Source: Todiramphus chloris collaris
Taxonomy: Eukaryota > Chordata > Aves > Coraciiformes > Alcedinidae
Assembly (NCBI GenBank): GCA_025345505.1
Contig: JANVCC010000076.1
Location: 13,787,134-13,851,133 of the forward strand
Direction of reading: 5' to 3'
Length of the DNA stretch: 64,000 nucleotides
Below the pieces are notes generated by a model. It worked only from the letters and a program-made list of their open reading frames with translations. It was not told the origin of the DNA and did no database searches. Positions 37,441-51,258 of the stretch are shown here, piece by piece. The first letter of the stretch is position 1; every line of letters begins with the position of its first letter. Both the position numbers and the translations under genes were made by a program.

Positions 37441-40400
37441 AAGCTTTATGTAGGGATTTTTCTTCCCCTGTAGTTACAGCACATATAATATGCAGAACTG
37501 TATTCCAAGCTTCCAGCACAAAAGTCACCTTTAGGCTGAGATCAAGAAGAGCATAACTTTGGAAACAGCAAAGGACAAACTGGAACCACAGGTTATCCTG
37601 GGAAATGGTTTCAGTTAGCACATTTTATTACATGGTGTACTCTGTTGCAAGCACTGTTGTATGAAGTGTCAGTTTTGAGACGTTTGGGAGGTGCAGATGA
37701 AGAGAAACATTTCAAAAATACCATAAATCATATTTTTCCATCATATTTTGCTTACATATTCTCTAGAATCACCCCTTTGTGTTATTGTAAAATAAAGCTG
37801 TAAAATTTTAATTTTTATGCCAAAATAGCCACCCATAGCCATCCACTGGTGAATTCATTTCAGTAATGATAATAGGATTGAGAGAGAAATTGTGTACAGG
37901 ATTTTTGATATTTAAAAGGATGGATATGCACAATTTAGCTCCCTACACTGTACAAGAGGCATTCTGCTTCAAATGAAAATAGTAATAAGCTTTGTATGTT
38001 GTGCACTCCTTTGTACTGAAAAATATTGAAGCCTACTTTTAAAAGAAATGTTGGACATAGGCTACTGTACGTGCCCAAGGTACAGAGGTCTTCATATTCA
38101 TTCATTGGATTTCTGTGCAGAGTGGTAATTCTTAAAAAATCTTAAGTTGCATACATCAATGACTTTAAATTAGCCTGAACTTCAAGAAAGAATATTGCTT
38201 CTTTAGGGGGTAACAATTTTAGTCAAAACTAGACAAATTCTCCACTGCTGCTAAACCACTGTGATTGTAGCAGAAAATGTAGGAGTTAATGTGAATCCTC
38301 CCCAGTTCTCTGACTCAACCAGGCAGTGATTCTGAAGTGTAGTAAAGATGTTTGAAGTGTGCACTCTTGTATTCTGAAGTGGTAATTGTGTTCCATCTGG
38401 GTACAGATGAAGCACAAAGTCCTGTTTCAAGATACAAAGGAAAAAAACCAAACAAACCACAAAAGCAAACAAAAAACCAAACAAAAAACCCCAGTTTAAA
38501 ATATGTCCTTAGTTTTCTTTTAATGTTTGCTATTAGTATAGCAAGTGAGTGCTACAGAAAACTCCTACAGTTTCAATGATGTGGTGTCTTGAGGACTCAG
38601 ACAAGCCACAGATCTGTAAAGAAAAGAATGGAGGGTATTTCCCATCTCTACCATGACATATGAAAGATAGCGTAAAGGAGCTCCAAAGAATTCAGCCCAA
38701 AAACACAGCATGAATTATTTTGCCTGTTCTGGTGTAAAGTCCCAGGTTATGGGAGGTGATAATCATCCTAGAAATCTGCTCAAATCCTTCCACACCTCCT
38801 GCCACCCAGGGACAGGCCTCCTTAGGGCACATTTTGGTGTTGGCCCACCCAGAAGTTGTCTTCTCTTACACCAAGATGAGACCAGGCTCTACACAACCCA
38901 TGATGTGCCATCATTATTAATAAACAATATTAAGCAGCTCACATAAGGGTGGACAAGGATCTCGGGAGCCTGCATGATAAATCCACTCACATCAGTTGCT
39001 GGCAGGGAGAGAGAGAGATGTATTCCCTTATCATCTCCATAAGATAGCTACCCCACCACAGTAACACCACCAAAGCCAGCATGAAGCACATAGCCACTAT
39101 GTGGTCAGTGTGTTCCTGAGTTCCTTCATCCTTCCCACAAAATAACTTCCCCAGCATAGCAAGATGATCAACACCACAGCAAAACACATAGATGTTGTTT
39201 GTATTAGCGTTTTCCTAAGCTTAGCAAAATAGCAAGATAAGCAGTGTAGCCATCAAACTCCATGACCTTCACAGGAGCTTGCCACTTAATTAGTAACTAC
39301 TAAGCTATACGGCACTTTATGTAAAACTGCCATTGTTGTGCCCTACGTTGGACTCTGTGTGTCAAAGAGGATGTGTTTTTTCCTAAGTTAGACACCTCAG
39401 AAGGTGCTGTGGTGAGAGATAAAGGTCTTTCCTCTCATTCTGCTTCAAGACAGGAAAAATCCATACAAAATACATCCAAAAAAACTCATAGCTGATAGCA
39501 TATGAAAAGCAGTCTCAAACTGAACTGCTTAACAAGGGTGACTGTGTATTATCCTCCACTTACCACCTAGAGAGGTTTCAGCTATCACCACCCATAGAAA
39601 GGCATGTCTACCTTCCTGAACGAGAGATTTTTTTTTTTTTCTCCTGAAATTAGGTGAAACCAACCTAACCATTTTAAAAAGACAGTTTAATGTGGTTGTG
39701 AACCTTGCAGAGTACCTAATATGAAATAATCTATTTTTTCAGGGTTTTGAAATGCCAGTTAAATGTAAATTAACATATGCCGCTTTAGCTAGTCCTACTA
39801 AAGGAAGACCTTTTTTATTTATTAGCTCATCTTGTATACCTAAAAACTAATATTAAAAAAAAAAAAAAATTAAAAATATAAAAATAAAGTAAAATATATA
39901 CTAATAATTTAATTAGTGAAGAATTAAAAATTAACAGAAACCAAGCAAATCAGTATTCCAGGCTTTTAATATCTTACTATTAAGGGTGTGAAACATAACT
40001 ATCATGCACTACATCAGTATTGAGAGAAGCACAGACTCTACAGTTCTGAATTGGCTTTGGTCTGTTGTCATAAAAAAAAAGTAATAGGTACTCTTGGAAA
40101 AATAAAAAGTTAGGAGGCAGATATATATAGGTCTTGAAGTTTAGTAATTGCCTGCAAATTTTACTCAAACTTGTACTGACATCTCAAAAGTTTCAGAATT
40201 TTTTTTTGAGCTAGATAATATCTGAGGAAAAGGGATTGTTGCTTATTGAAGATAAATACTCAGGTTATCTTTAGGACAGTCTATCTAAGACACACTGCCT
40301 AAATTGAATACTTTTTCAAGTGGAAATTCAGTTTAACACCCTTGTTTGATTAAAATTGAACATGTTTCAAGAGTGTAGGCAAAGTCAGATTTGAGTGGAG

Positions 40401-42901
40401 AGATTTACTTGCTTACTTTAGGAAGAAGATTGTGTTAAGATGTTTGACTCTTTCTAGTCAAGTAAAATCTTCAAGGGGATTGTTACAATCCTTTATAGTT
40501 GCAGCCCTAATTTTTAGCTTTTTTTACACTCTCAAGTCCACAATATTTTTTAAAAGCTTCAGTAGAATTACTTCACATTTGTATCTGCTTCAGCTGAAGG
40601 ATATTTGGCTGATTTTCAGTACACAACAAATGCAGAACATGACCTGATACATTTGAAGCAGTCAGGAATGCTTACATCAAATCATATTATAACAAATGTA
40701 AAGAATGGATGTTTGCTGGTCCAAGTGCACTGAATGTGCATCTCTATGACCACTGTGAACTCCCAGCTTCAGCCATTCAAGCCATTATCTTTTGTTCACC
40801 TAAATAATGTTAAATTATTCAAGCAATGGTTTATGAAAATACATTTTGCGTTTTGGTCTATGCTCTCTACCATCCCAGTTTGCTAAAACTGTGATGTCTC
40901 TTCTACTGGCTTTGCCTCTTACTTGGCACATTGACTATACATAATTTAATATACAACTGGTATAACTAGTAATTTCATTTCCATGCCAATCTCTGATTCC
41001 AAACCTGTAAGAGCTTTCAAGCTGGGCAGGCAGGAGTTTTGGTGTATATTCTATTCCTTAGTTATTGCCACAGCGGAAGTTGCATGTAAGCATTTGTTGA
41101 ACAAAATATGTTTGTTTATTGTTTTTTTCTTCACGATCTGTGTGTTTCTCTTCAGGTTTTATTTACCTTTGTAATTCTCTTGCACCTGTCCTTCACTCTA
41201 CCACTGATGATGGCTTGATGAATGTCTAGACAGGTGATTTACATTTAATCACAAGAAACAGGTAGTTTTAGTCTTCCATGGAAAAGCAAATGAAAGATTG
41301 AAAAGAAGAATTTAAAGGAAATTTCAAGAAGGAGGATTTTCTTTCAGTATGTGAGTTTGCTTAATGTATTGTTTAGCAGATTTTTCTATCTTCCTTTGTA
41401 GAGATTATTTTAATTTAATTTCTACTTGTAGGAAATAAATTGCAGTGCTGGAAAACATGTCATGCGCATTTTAATTAAAACATTGGACATGGCATGAGGT
41501 TTTGAAACTGAAGAAACTTAGCTCTCTCTCACACACATGTGGAAGGGGATTGATTCAAGACATCCAAGAATTACTTCATATGAAAGCCCAAGTACCTACT
41601 TAAACTCTGAACAATAACAAATAGACATACATATATAATACCTATATGCTTTCCAAGTAGTGAGTCCTGCTTTTACAGGTCTCTCATTGTTAATCCACTG
41701 CCCTCCCTTTTTATTTTTCCTAAGTGCTATATATAATCTCCTGATATAATGAACAACCTTTCCTTTGAGAACAGCAAGATGACACATCAGTCATTTTATC
41801 ATTGCCCTATGAGCTGAATTTTATATGGTAATTCCAAGAAAAAATATTTTCCAGTAAAAGTTTCTCAGTGTTTCTCCCTGCTCTATAGGAACCAGACTGC
41901 TCTGCCTAAATCAAAACACCTAAATGATCCCCAGTGTACAATCCTGGGAGATGCAGAAAACCAAGGCTGTCCTTGCAGAGGATCTGCTCCTTTGTACCAA
42001 ACCTCTTCTGCTGGTCAGAGTTTGGGCATTGTCCAGTTGTTTGTCATCGTTTAATCATAAGAACCCCCTTGATGAGGCCTTATACTATATTAGTTTTCAA
42101 AGAGTAGGTCTGTAGATACTGAAGAATTCCCATATGTGCATGAATACATATACTGCGGTCCAAGTCAAAGAGAGCATTCATTATCCAGCAGCACATAGAG
42201 TTCTTGTCAACAATCTTAAAGTGAAACAGCATCAGACTCCGTGGCTATACTGGCCCTTTCTACGGTTCACATCAGCCAGTGTTGCTCACAGACATGGGCT
42301 GAACAGGAGTTTCATTGCCTGACAGTTATGAGTCACTTTGGTACCACCACCTTATGATAATAATATGCTTCTCCTAGAGGAACAAGAGACAGATGATAGA
42401 GAGTCTCAAGAAAAAGAATGTGAAACAATGCTGGCCAGGTTAGAAGCCTCATATGGAACAAGACCTCAAAACAATGCAAAAGGCAACATGTGAGTGTAAA
42501 GAAAAGAAGAGGGGAAATTGCAGAAAATGCTGAGCAAAGTTGCTTTTGCAAACTGTAGAATAAGTACAATCATTTTTTAAATTATTGTCTTATTAACTTG
42601 AGGAATAAAAGACTTAAACTGCCTCATCAAGAATCGTTTACCAAAGACTAGAAACCTTAGTCATCTTACTGGAAATTGAGGCCTAAAGCTAAGTCTTATG
42701 GTAAAAGGAAGATAAAGGACTAAAGTGCACAACTGTCAATCAAGATGTGTTAATAGATAAAGGGGAAATAGTTAAGGGCTATTTAAGATGAAAATAGTAA
42801 CTTAGAAAGATGCTGCATTTTGCTCAGTAAACTCAGGAATATTAGTTTCTGCAAGGGGAAGCAGGAACCTGCCAGACATGCAATTACTAACTATTATGGA
42901 C
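37441..42901. other. AT-rich stretch without a recognisable gene
   Basis: No gene was identified. It includes an A/C-rich low-complexity stretch near 38440-38492 and a very A/T-rich stretch near 39837-39905. About 42480-42901 may belong to the LTR-like element that follows. Confidence 0.4.
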
Positions 42902-43123
42902 TGTTACGAAGAAGGCGCCTTGGTTAAGCCTGTAAACCTTGGGAGTACCTAATTTATAGGGAGGGACTTCTGTGGATGGGAATAGGGTTTAAAATGCTGA
43001 AAACTCTGACCAGAGGTGTGCCTACTTTGTTAGGACACCTGCTCTTGCAAGAATGTATAATAAATCTCTGCTTCACTAGTACGTCTACTGTGAGTCCATT
43101 CTTAGGACTTTGCACTTCTAACA
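42902..43123 (+). mobile_element. Possible short LTR or LTR 3' part
   Basis: The segment starts TGTTACGAAG and ends CTTCTAACA, giving a partial terminal inverted repeat. TATAATAAATCTCTGC near 43053 resembles the polyadenylation region of class I LTRs. No target-site duplication was found, and the true start may lie farther upstream (about 42480). Confidence 0.4.
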
Positions 43124-45790
43124 TTCTGCATTTACAACATGATTTAGAAACAAAAGTGCTTTTCCCCAGAATGCTAGGTTTAGTTTTGTTACATGGGTGT
43201 TCAGTTTTACCTCCACTACCCATTCTTTTTCCAAAGCGTCCTGTCTGCCTTCCTTTCAGGAGAGTGTGTTAGCCATTAGCAAGTGCCCCAGTGCTGCTCT
43301 AGTCTCGCTTTTCATCTGCCCAGTGAATTATAGATACTCTTCTTACACAACAGTACATTTTTAACGTAATAGTGCAGAATACATCTAGGTGCCTCCAACC
43401 GTAAGTGGTTCTGGCTCTTAGTGTTTGCTGTTGTTAATGATGATGTTTCTGATAACTGCAGCCCAGAGAGGAGAATCACTTGGTTTTGATTTCAAGGATA
43501 ACTCACTGTGCTATTAAATAAACATTTGATTAGACAGACCATGCCCATAAAATAATCTACCAACACAAATATTTTCTTTAAGTATTTGAATTACGAATTC
43601 TTACAATAGAATTTGAAAATATCTTCCTTTTCATACTTTAGACAATTGACCTTTCTTAACTGTTTTCCTCATTTCATTCTAAAATAGTCAAGCTGTTCTT
43701 CCATCCAAATTATAAAAACTGTACTTTTGTGTACTACAAACAGATTTCAAAGTATACATACTCCCAGATATTTTTAAAAATGTGACTCTACCTAAAGACC
43801 TTGTCTCATCTTTGAGGAATACTGAAGGAAAAAGTATTATGCAAGAGCAATGCCCAGTTTCTTAATTTCTTAACAATAGGTGATTTTTACTTTTTATAAA
43901 TAACAATCATTCAAAAATTTAAATATCTATCAGTGTGTTTAAAATACTATCTTCCTTTTTTATTCTTTTTTTTTTCTTTTTTTTTTTTTCTTTTTAATCA
44001 GGTCTGCTTCTTAATTCATTCCACTTTAGTGATTAGAGATGTACTATGCCAATAGAAATTACCTTAATTTGTTGAATCACAAAAGGCATGGGTGATTATT
44101 TAGGCAACTTAATGTGACTTGGTATATAACTCCCAGTGAAAAATGCATTGTAGTATTTATTATTTTAAGGACAAGTGAATGAAATGATAAAAGCTATATA
44201 AAAAAAGACAATAACAATGTCTGTGGTTATATAAAATAAAACTCATTGCTTACAGATACAATCTCACATGCTTAAAGGAATAAATCCTGCTCCAACTTCC
44301 ACTAGAATTAAGAAGTTTTATATCAACTTTAATAATGATTGAGCTGTATTTACCAAGTTTTGGAAACTAACCACCTTCCTAGGAACCCTGAGATCCATTC
44401 CCCTCTTTTGCATCCCATTCTAGCATTGACAAAAGCAGACACACAGGTATGGTAACTGATCTAATAGTCAGTGGGTTAATAATTTTAGTGTTTTCCTACA
44501 AATACATTCACAGGTACAAACCCATTGAATTCCATAGAACTTACACAATTTAAGACTCAGCTCTAAGACTCTAAAACCCAGATTTTTCCTCTAGCTTAAA
44601 TGCAAGTTCATCTAGAGCTTGACATATGAACTAAAACTGTCCATTGCTGAATGATTGCTTCCAACAGCTCTTGTAAGTAACTCACATTACAACAACAATT
44701 AGAAGTAAAGGTAATTTGACAGGCTGATTTCCAATTTCCAATGAAAAGATTTGTGCATCTTGCTCAGCATTTTGACTTTATAGCCAGTTTTCACACTGTG
44801 AGCTTAATCATTTGTGCCATTAATCTGTCTAGGAAGAGGTATAGAAAAGGTAAAGGACGATCTGTTCATGTTGCAATTGGAAGCCCCAGTTAACAGGTTT
44901 AGAAGCAGATCCAAACTCATGTCCCCTGTATGTGAATCTAGGGTAGACAACAATTATGGCCATTTTCCACAACTGCTTCAATTTCTAGTAACAATTTAGT
45001 CCTGAAATATCCTCATATATAACTGTATAAGTCTTACTGGTATAAATGGGAGAGTAATTTACTTGAATGAATCATTGTTCAAAATAAGGTACATTCTGGA
45101 GGTGCTGAGATCCATTACCTATAATCATTAGATGAACCTGTGTCTTCAAGACACTTAAAAGTTTAAGTTCTGTATTTTTAAACAGCCCCAAAAGATACCC
45201 TTCTGTTTTGTTTAAATCAATGAGACTTATGTGTTCTCAGGTGCATTTACATCATATTTGGCTGATGCAACAGTGTAATACAGTTCCTCTAGAAGATTCA
45301 ATGACAGCAAATAGGGCATACGGTTATCAGGGAAATGGAGCATTCACTCTTTAAATGCTTGAATGACCTATATAATAGATAGTTCAATGAGCATATGAAT
45401 TGTATCTGTAAAAATCATTGATTAATATTAAACCATTACTAATAAAAATTCCAAATCTATTCAGCTCAATAATAAATCCTACTTCATATCTAAGTTGTCA
45501 GTATTTCCAATACTATTGCAGAATTCAGTAGCGTTTATCTCACAGCAGATCTTGATGCAAGATTGGAAATCAATAACTGCTTCAATGAACTTCTGTCTGT
45601 GTATACAAGAGAAAAAGGTTTCAAGCATTCAAATGATTAAAATGTAAATGATAAATTTTCAAATGGAATTAACTATACTGTGTTTTTCAGTTGGAAGTGT
45701 TCAGATTTACCATAGACCTAAAAAATTTATGGGGGAGTTCAACAACTTCTGTTAGCTTAATTTTATATTCTGTATTTTATTGTATTTATA
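43124..45790. other. AT-rich stretch without a recognisable gene
   Basis: No gene or repeat was recognised apart from T-runs near 43966-43990. Confidence 0.4.
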
Positions 45791-45800
45791 TAATATTTTA

Positions 45801-45876
45801 GGCAAAATATATCTATTATATTCTATATAATATATAATAGTATATATAATGTTATATATTTTATATATAATTTGCC
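45801..45876. repeat. AT-rich inverted repeat
   Basis: GGCAAAATATAT at 45801-45812 pairs with ATATATAATTTGCC at 45863-45876. Inside it, CTATTATAT and ATATAATAG (about 45812-45840) form a second hairpin. The whole 45770-45890 is almost pure A/T. It may extrude a cruciform or just be a TA-rich decayed microsatellite. Confidence 0.7.
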
Positions 45877-46276
45877 ATTATAATAAGTAGATCTTTCCAT
45901 TCATTCTAAGGAATTTCTGATGCTTTTCGAGCTATACACATCCAAATGTTTTCATAACAAAAATCATCATTATGTGTATGTTTAACTCTATGTGCTACCT
46001 ATTTGCAAAAAAAAATTATAACACTATTGTTACTCTTGTCTCCGAGCTGAAGAAGAAAAGAGAGCTTATGCACAATAGATTATTCAGAGACAAAAAAACC
46101 CAAAAAAGCCAAAAAAACAAACCATAAAATACCCAGGGCAAGTTCTTTTCTTTTACAGAAACTGCTTTAAGAGCCTGGCTATTGTATGCCTCAAACCTTG
46201 TGTGGTGAGAAAGACCTGTCTGAAGGAAAGAAGTGTTGATTGCTCCCAATGTCTCTGTGCCCCCCTTTTGGTTCCT

Positions 46277-46841
46277 TGCAGACATGCTCTAACAAAAGGA
46301 AGAGATAAGTTCTGCATAGGTGGGACTCTTCTTTAGTTAAGTTCTCCTGCTGACTGCACCATGGGGGAGGCGGATGGCAGGCACCACACTACTTCTAGCT
46401 CATGGAGCTCATGCAAATCAACACCACTTCCTGTGGAAATTGGGAATGCCATCCAGATACCTCAAGGGTATAAAGGGACAGAAAAATATTGATCGTTGTG
46501 CATCCACCACCGAAGACTTGGACTGATCCAGTGAGATGTTGCTGGATCAACAGGTGTTGATAACCTTTTCTCTTTATTTCTCTTACTCTTTCTTACTCAC
46601 TCCCTCACTCCCTCTATCTTTTCCTCTTTTCTAATAACTCTTTCTTCTTCTTCCTCAAAATTTAGTCGTGCCATAAAATAATTGTCTGCAAAAATTAACA
46701 CTTTTATCAGTACTTTTTCTTGATTGTTCCATTACAGAGAACTAATAAATTGTTTTGTTGTTGTTCCTTGGAGCCATTGTCGTGACTCATTGTCCACTGA
46801 GTGGGATGAGACAGCGCTCTAGGAGCTTTACTGTCCCGACA
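46277..46841 (+). mobile_element. Probable solo LTR
   Basis: LTR-like signals occur in order: GGGTATAAAGGG near 46467 as TATA box, AATAAA near 46745, and an end CTGTCCCGACA at 46831-46841. A pyrimidine-rich stretch lies in between (about 46565-46660). The start is uncertain; TGCAGACATG at 46277 is the best candidate, and no clear duplication was found. Confidence 0.5.
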
Positions 46842-47292
46842 GGTCCAGAACACTGGCATGGTAACCCTCCAGAAAGTCATTAGACTGAGTGATCTGCTCT
46901 GTGTTTAAATTCTCCCGCTGTGTCACCTTGGTTTTGTAGGAGCAGAAAGTCATGTTTTCAGAAGCATTTGATGAACGTGCAGAAGTATTCATGAAAACTT
47001 TTCTGAAGAGACCTTTAAAGCACTGAAGGGAAGTTTCCTTTTAAACACATAGGCAGAGGGGTGAGATATTCAGGTATATTCATAAAAGTCAGTGTGCAAA
47101 CAGATATGTCTGTTTCCTTTTCACGAGTACTCTTTAATCTTACTTCATAAAAATAATAACCTGCCTCAATTACTTAAGCCATTAAAGGCTATGCATTGCA
47201 AAGAGCCTGTTAGGAAACTTTCAATAAAGTTCAGGGTTTGTAAAACAGTCTACCAAGTTAAATCTAAAATTGCTAAAAAAAAATTAATAATT
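46842..47292. other. Gene-free spacer between two LTRs
   Basis: I see no gene. The segment near 47031-47110 shares short words with 47929-48030 on the other side of the next LTR (AAGTTTCCTTTTAAA and ATATTCATAAAA). Confidence 0.35.
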
Positions 47293-47296
47293 CATG

Positions 47297-47924
47297 TGAA
47301 GTGAGGGGGACAGTGTTCTGCTTGAAAGATAACAAAGCAAGTTGAGCAACCCTTGTTATTCTTTGTAACTCTTTACAATACCCTGGGGACTCCTGAGATA
47401 AACAGGAGACAGCATGTTGAGACACTAAAGGTGGAACAGCCTTGAGGCTTGACAGCTTTATGGGCCTTATCTCATCTTGCATGGCTTGTAGATAAGAGAA
47501 ACTAACCTAAACAAAGTGGGAACTCATGATTAACACAGAGGGGCTACCAGAGATAAGCCAGACCACACCAGTCCTGTGATTAGAAGCCTGTGACACATCA
47601 GCATTTTGAACCAAAGGTGAGAAGTACACTGTGAGGAAGACTGAGAGCCTTCCTCCCAAAGACCCCAGCCCACGACCACCAGACAGCAGTGCACAACCGC
47701 CAGTGGGAAGAGGCCTCTGATAATGAGTTCCCAGAACTGATTGTAATAATGCAACCCCATATAATGAATATGTAGCCAACTCTGTTAAATATGCATGATT
47801 CGGTGTAATAAATACCTGCACTTTGGTGTGCAAGTTAGGAGTGATCCCCCTTGCACCCAGCGCTGTAATAAACAGAGCTGCTTTATAACCTTTTATGGGT
47901 TGTAGAGTTTGATTCCACACTTCA
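47297..47924 (+). mobile_element. Solo LTR with 4-bp target-site duplication (ERV1-like)
   Basis: It starts TGAAGTG and ends CACTTCA, a perfect 7-bp terminal inverted repeat, flanked by CATG on both sides (47293-47296 and 47925-47928). It is 628 bp long. AATAAA lies near 47867. The 3' two-thirds match 21770-22289 closely, while the first about 150 bp differ, so the two copies represent subfamilies with different 5' ends. No internal sequence adjoins. Confidence 0.88.
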
Positions 47925-47928
47925 CATG

Positions 47929-48938
47929 TAAGTTTCCTTTTAAAGCTTCCATTTAAACAGAGATTGAACTAAGAGCTGAAGAACAGCATATTCATAAAAA
48001 AAACCTGTGTACTGAGTTGTTATGCAAAACAAATGAATACCAATTTCCTCTTTAATGGTTTGTTACCTATAGCTATAACCATCAAAGAAAGCCTGGTGAG
48101 CAATAAAGGCCATAATATTACAGAGCTGAATAGCATCATCAGTCTTGAAGAACGATTAAGAACTTCATTAACCATGTATCTTTATATACAATTTCAGCTC
48201 CAATATATAATCATCCACTGTAGGGAGGTTAGAAGCTGAGACGGCAGCAAGTACGCAGCGTAACAGCAGACTGACAACCATAAGCTTCTAGGTTTTTTCC
48301 ACAACAAAATCCTCAATATTAAAATTCACTGAGGTCAGTTTTGTTTCCAAATACATTATGCCCTGGGAAAGATTTTTTAATTCTTTAAGATTGATGGGGA
48401 GAAAGGTTGCACTTCCTTCACAAACACCATATTAAATGGTTGGCTCCACAGAAAAATAAAAAAAAAAAAAAAAAAAAGAAAGTAATAAGATCCTTAGTCC
48501 AGAAAGCATTTTACAGCCATTCACCTATCTCAGAGGCCAGCTCTAACAGCGGCTCTGTAACCTGAAGTCACTGGTATCCCTGTAGGTTAGGTCACAGGAT
48601 GGGGGTCCAAGTATTTTCCAGCTTGATCCTTAGACCTAAACTGTATACCAGAGAGCAGTGTTTCTAAGACAGCAGAGCTTTCTTTGCTCCAATTCTCAAA
48701 ATCATATATTGAAGATTATTTGCTCAATTATGTAGCTGAATTGAGATCATACTGTCACCTCCAAAGGCAGCAGGGACCACCACAAAGTGGACACAATTTT
48801 GGGTCCTAAACTGTGTCATCAGTTGAAGCCAAAAAGCAATCTGTGTTGATCCCATAAAGAGAAGTTTAACAAACCTAACACATCAAGATAAAAAAAAGAG
48901 AGCCAAAGTCATGTCTCGCCAATAATCCTTTTCAGGTG
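47929..48938. other. Gene-free stretch
   Basis: No gene was recognised. An A-run of about 20 bases near 48457-48476 is the only notable sequence. Confidence 0.4.
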
Positions 48939-49560
48939 TGTCACAGTTTAGGGTTAGGGCAGCCCAATAGACCTATAACAGATGCTGTCTGTTAACCCCC
49001 CTCCCTCCCCAAAGGGAAGAGAAAGGGAATAAGAGAGACATGTATTAGAAAAGGAAACTAGCACAATTGTAATTAAAGTGAAAATAATAGTAATAAAACC
49101 AGAAAGTTTACAAATATATGGAAAACCAATATTGAACTCAACCCCCATGATGGCATTTATGTCACCTTCACCACTGATGTGGTCAAGCAGGAACTGGGAA
49201 AGTCCCAGACTGGCCCCAGGGACAGACAGAAACTGTGTTCAGGAGATGGATTCTGGTAGTGGATACATGAAAATAAAGATTAGGACCCAAACCAAGCTGA
49301 GCAGGACCCAAGCAAAGCCCAGTGGGACCCTGATGATCCCTCAGATTTATACTGAATATGATGTATATGGGATGGAATACCTTGCTGGTTAGTTTAGGAT
49401 CACTTGTCCTGTCTGCTTCTCCCTGCAGATGCAGCCTTTTACTTTCTTCACCCTCCAATGCGGTACACAAGATCCAGCAGTGGCCTCGGTCTGCACACCA
49501 ATCCTTGGTACTAAGTCTAGTCAGAAACAGTTCTATTCTCACTCAAACCAGGACCTTCCA
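48939..49560 (-). mobile_element. 3' LTR of the ERVL-like provirus
   Basis: On the reverse strand this begins TGGAAGGTCCTGG and ends CTGTGACA. It matches the solo LTR at 4173-4892 over most of its length. It lies directly downstream of the integrase remains, the expected place of a 3' LTR. It is about 100 bp shorter than the solo copy. Confidence 0.8.
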
Positions 49561-50814
49561 CCCCTTATTCCATACCATTTATGTCATACCCATTACTAGG
49601 TTATCATTTCTTTCTACAGAATTGTTCATTTAGTTCATAACTGTGAATCTCCATCTACTATACCAGGAAGGATGGAATTCATCACGGTTCATGCCTACAT
49701 GTTGCAGATTTATCTCAGGAGGTTATTGGACACCCCTTGATGAAGTGAGCTCCTGTCATCACCATGATGTTATCCTGAAAGTCACTTATGGAACACTGTT
49801 AATATTATGCAAATAATAGATGGCTTTGAATTGAGTATTCTCACCCATAGTTAAATTTCCTCAAGGTATACATTGTACTTCACCATCTTTCGTTGTCACC
49901 CATGAATTAATTTCAGGTCCTTGAGTGAAAGCAATCCCACAAATGGGTTTGCCTTTGGCCAAAGCAGGAAATACAGTTTTCCCTAACTGATTCCTTTCAT
50001 ACGCCATAGGAACTTAACCCCCTTCTACTGTGTGGAATGGGTCTGACTGAGCAGGACCGGCTCAATTGATGGATCCTCTGGTGTTAACTAACCAGGTGGC
50101 TTGGGCTAGATGCTTCTCCCAGTTTTTATAGGTTTCACCCCACATTGCTTTCAGAGTAGTTTTTAACAGTCCATTGTATCATTCAATTTTTCTAGAGGCT
50201 GGTGCATGATAGGGGGTGTGATACACCCACTCAGTACCATTCTCTTTGGCCCAATTGTCTATAGATTGTTTCTGAAATGAGTCCCATTGTCAGACTTAGT
50301 TCTGGAGTACCATGTTGCCACAAGATCTGCTTTTCAAGGCCCAGGATGGTGTTCCGGGCAGTGGCGTGAGGTACAGGATAGGTTTCCAGACATCTGGTGG
50401 TTGCTTCCAACATTGTCAGCACATAGTGCTTACCCTGTCAAGTTTGAGGGAGTGTGATGTAATCAGTCTGCCAGGCCTCCCCAAGCTTATACTTGGGCCA
50501 TCATCCCCCATACCACAAAGGTTTTAACCATTCCACTTGTTTGATTGTGGCGCATGTTTCACAGTCATAACCTGCGCAATAGCATCCATAGTTAAATCTA
50601 TCCCTCGGTCACAAGCCCATCTTTATGCTGCGTCTCTTCCCTGATTTTCTGAAGTGCCATGGTCCCACTGACATAAAAATATCTTACCTTTATGTTCCCA
50701 GTCTAAATCTGTCTGGAACACTTTTGCAGCCTGATCCACTTGTGGGCTGTTTTGATGTTCCTCAGTCACTTGACTTTAAGGTATGTGGGACATCCACGTG
50801 ATGGACTTTTACAA

Positions 50815-51258
50815 CTAGTTTCTCAAGCCAAGCATCAATATCTTGCCACAGTGTGCAGCCCAAATGGGTTTACCTCTGTGTTGCCAGTTATTCTGCTTCC
50901 ACTTTTTTAACCAACCCCACAAGGCATTTGCTGCAATCCATGAGTCAGTGTAGAGATAGAGCACTGGCCAATGTTCTTGTTTAGCAGTGTCTAAAGCCAG
51001 ATGGATAGCTTTTACCTCTGCAAACTGACTTGATTCACCTTCTCTCTCAGCCACTTCTGTGACTCGTCCTGAGGGACTCCAAACAGCAGCTTTCAACTTC
51101 TGATGGTTTCCTACAGGATGGCAAGATTCATCAGTAAACAGAGCATATTGCTTATCATTATCTGATAACTGCTTACACGGTGGGGCTTCTTCAGCACGTG
51201 TCACCATATGTTCTGGTGGCATTCCAGAACCTTTACCTTCTAGCCAATCCACGATCAC
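50815..51258 (-). pseudogene. RNase H remains of the provirus
   Basis: The translation has the order of a retroviral RNase H: ALFTDESCHPVG with the first catalytic Asp, a middle AVWSPSGRV, FAEVKAIHLAL with the catalytic Glu, and LYLYTDSWIAANALWGW with a further catalytic Asp. It belongs to the fossil pol gene and has no expected function today. Confidence 0.88.
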
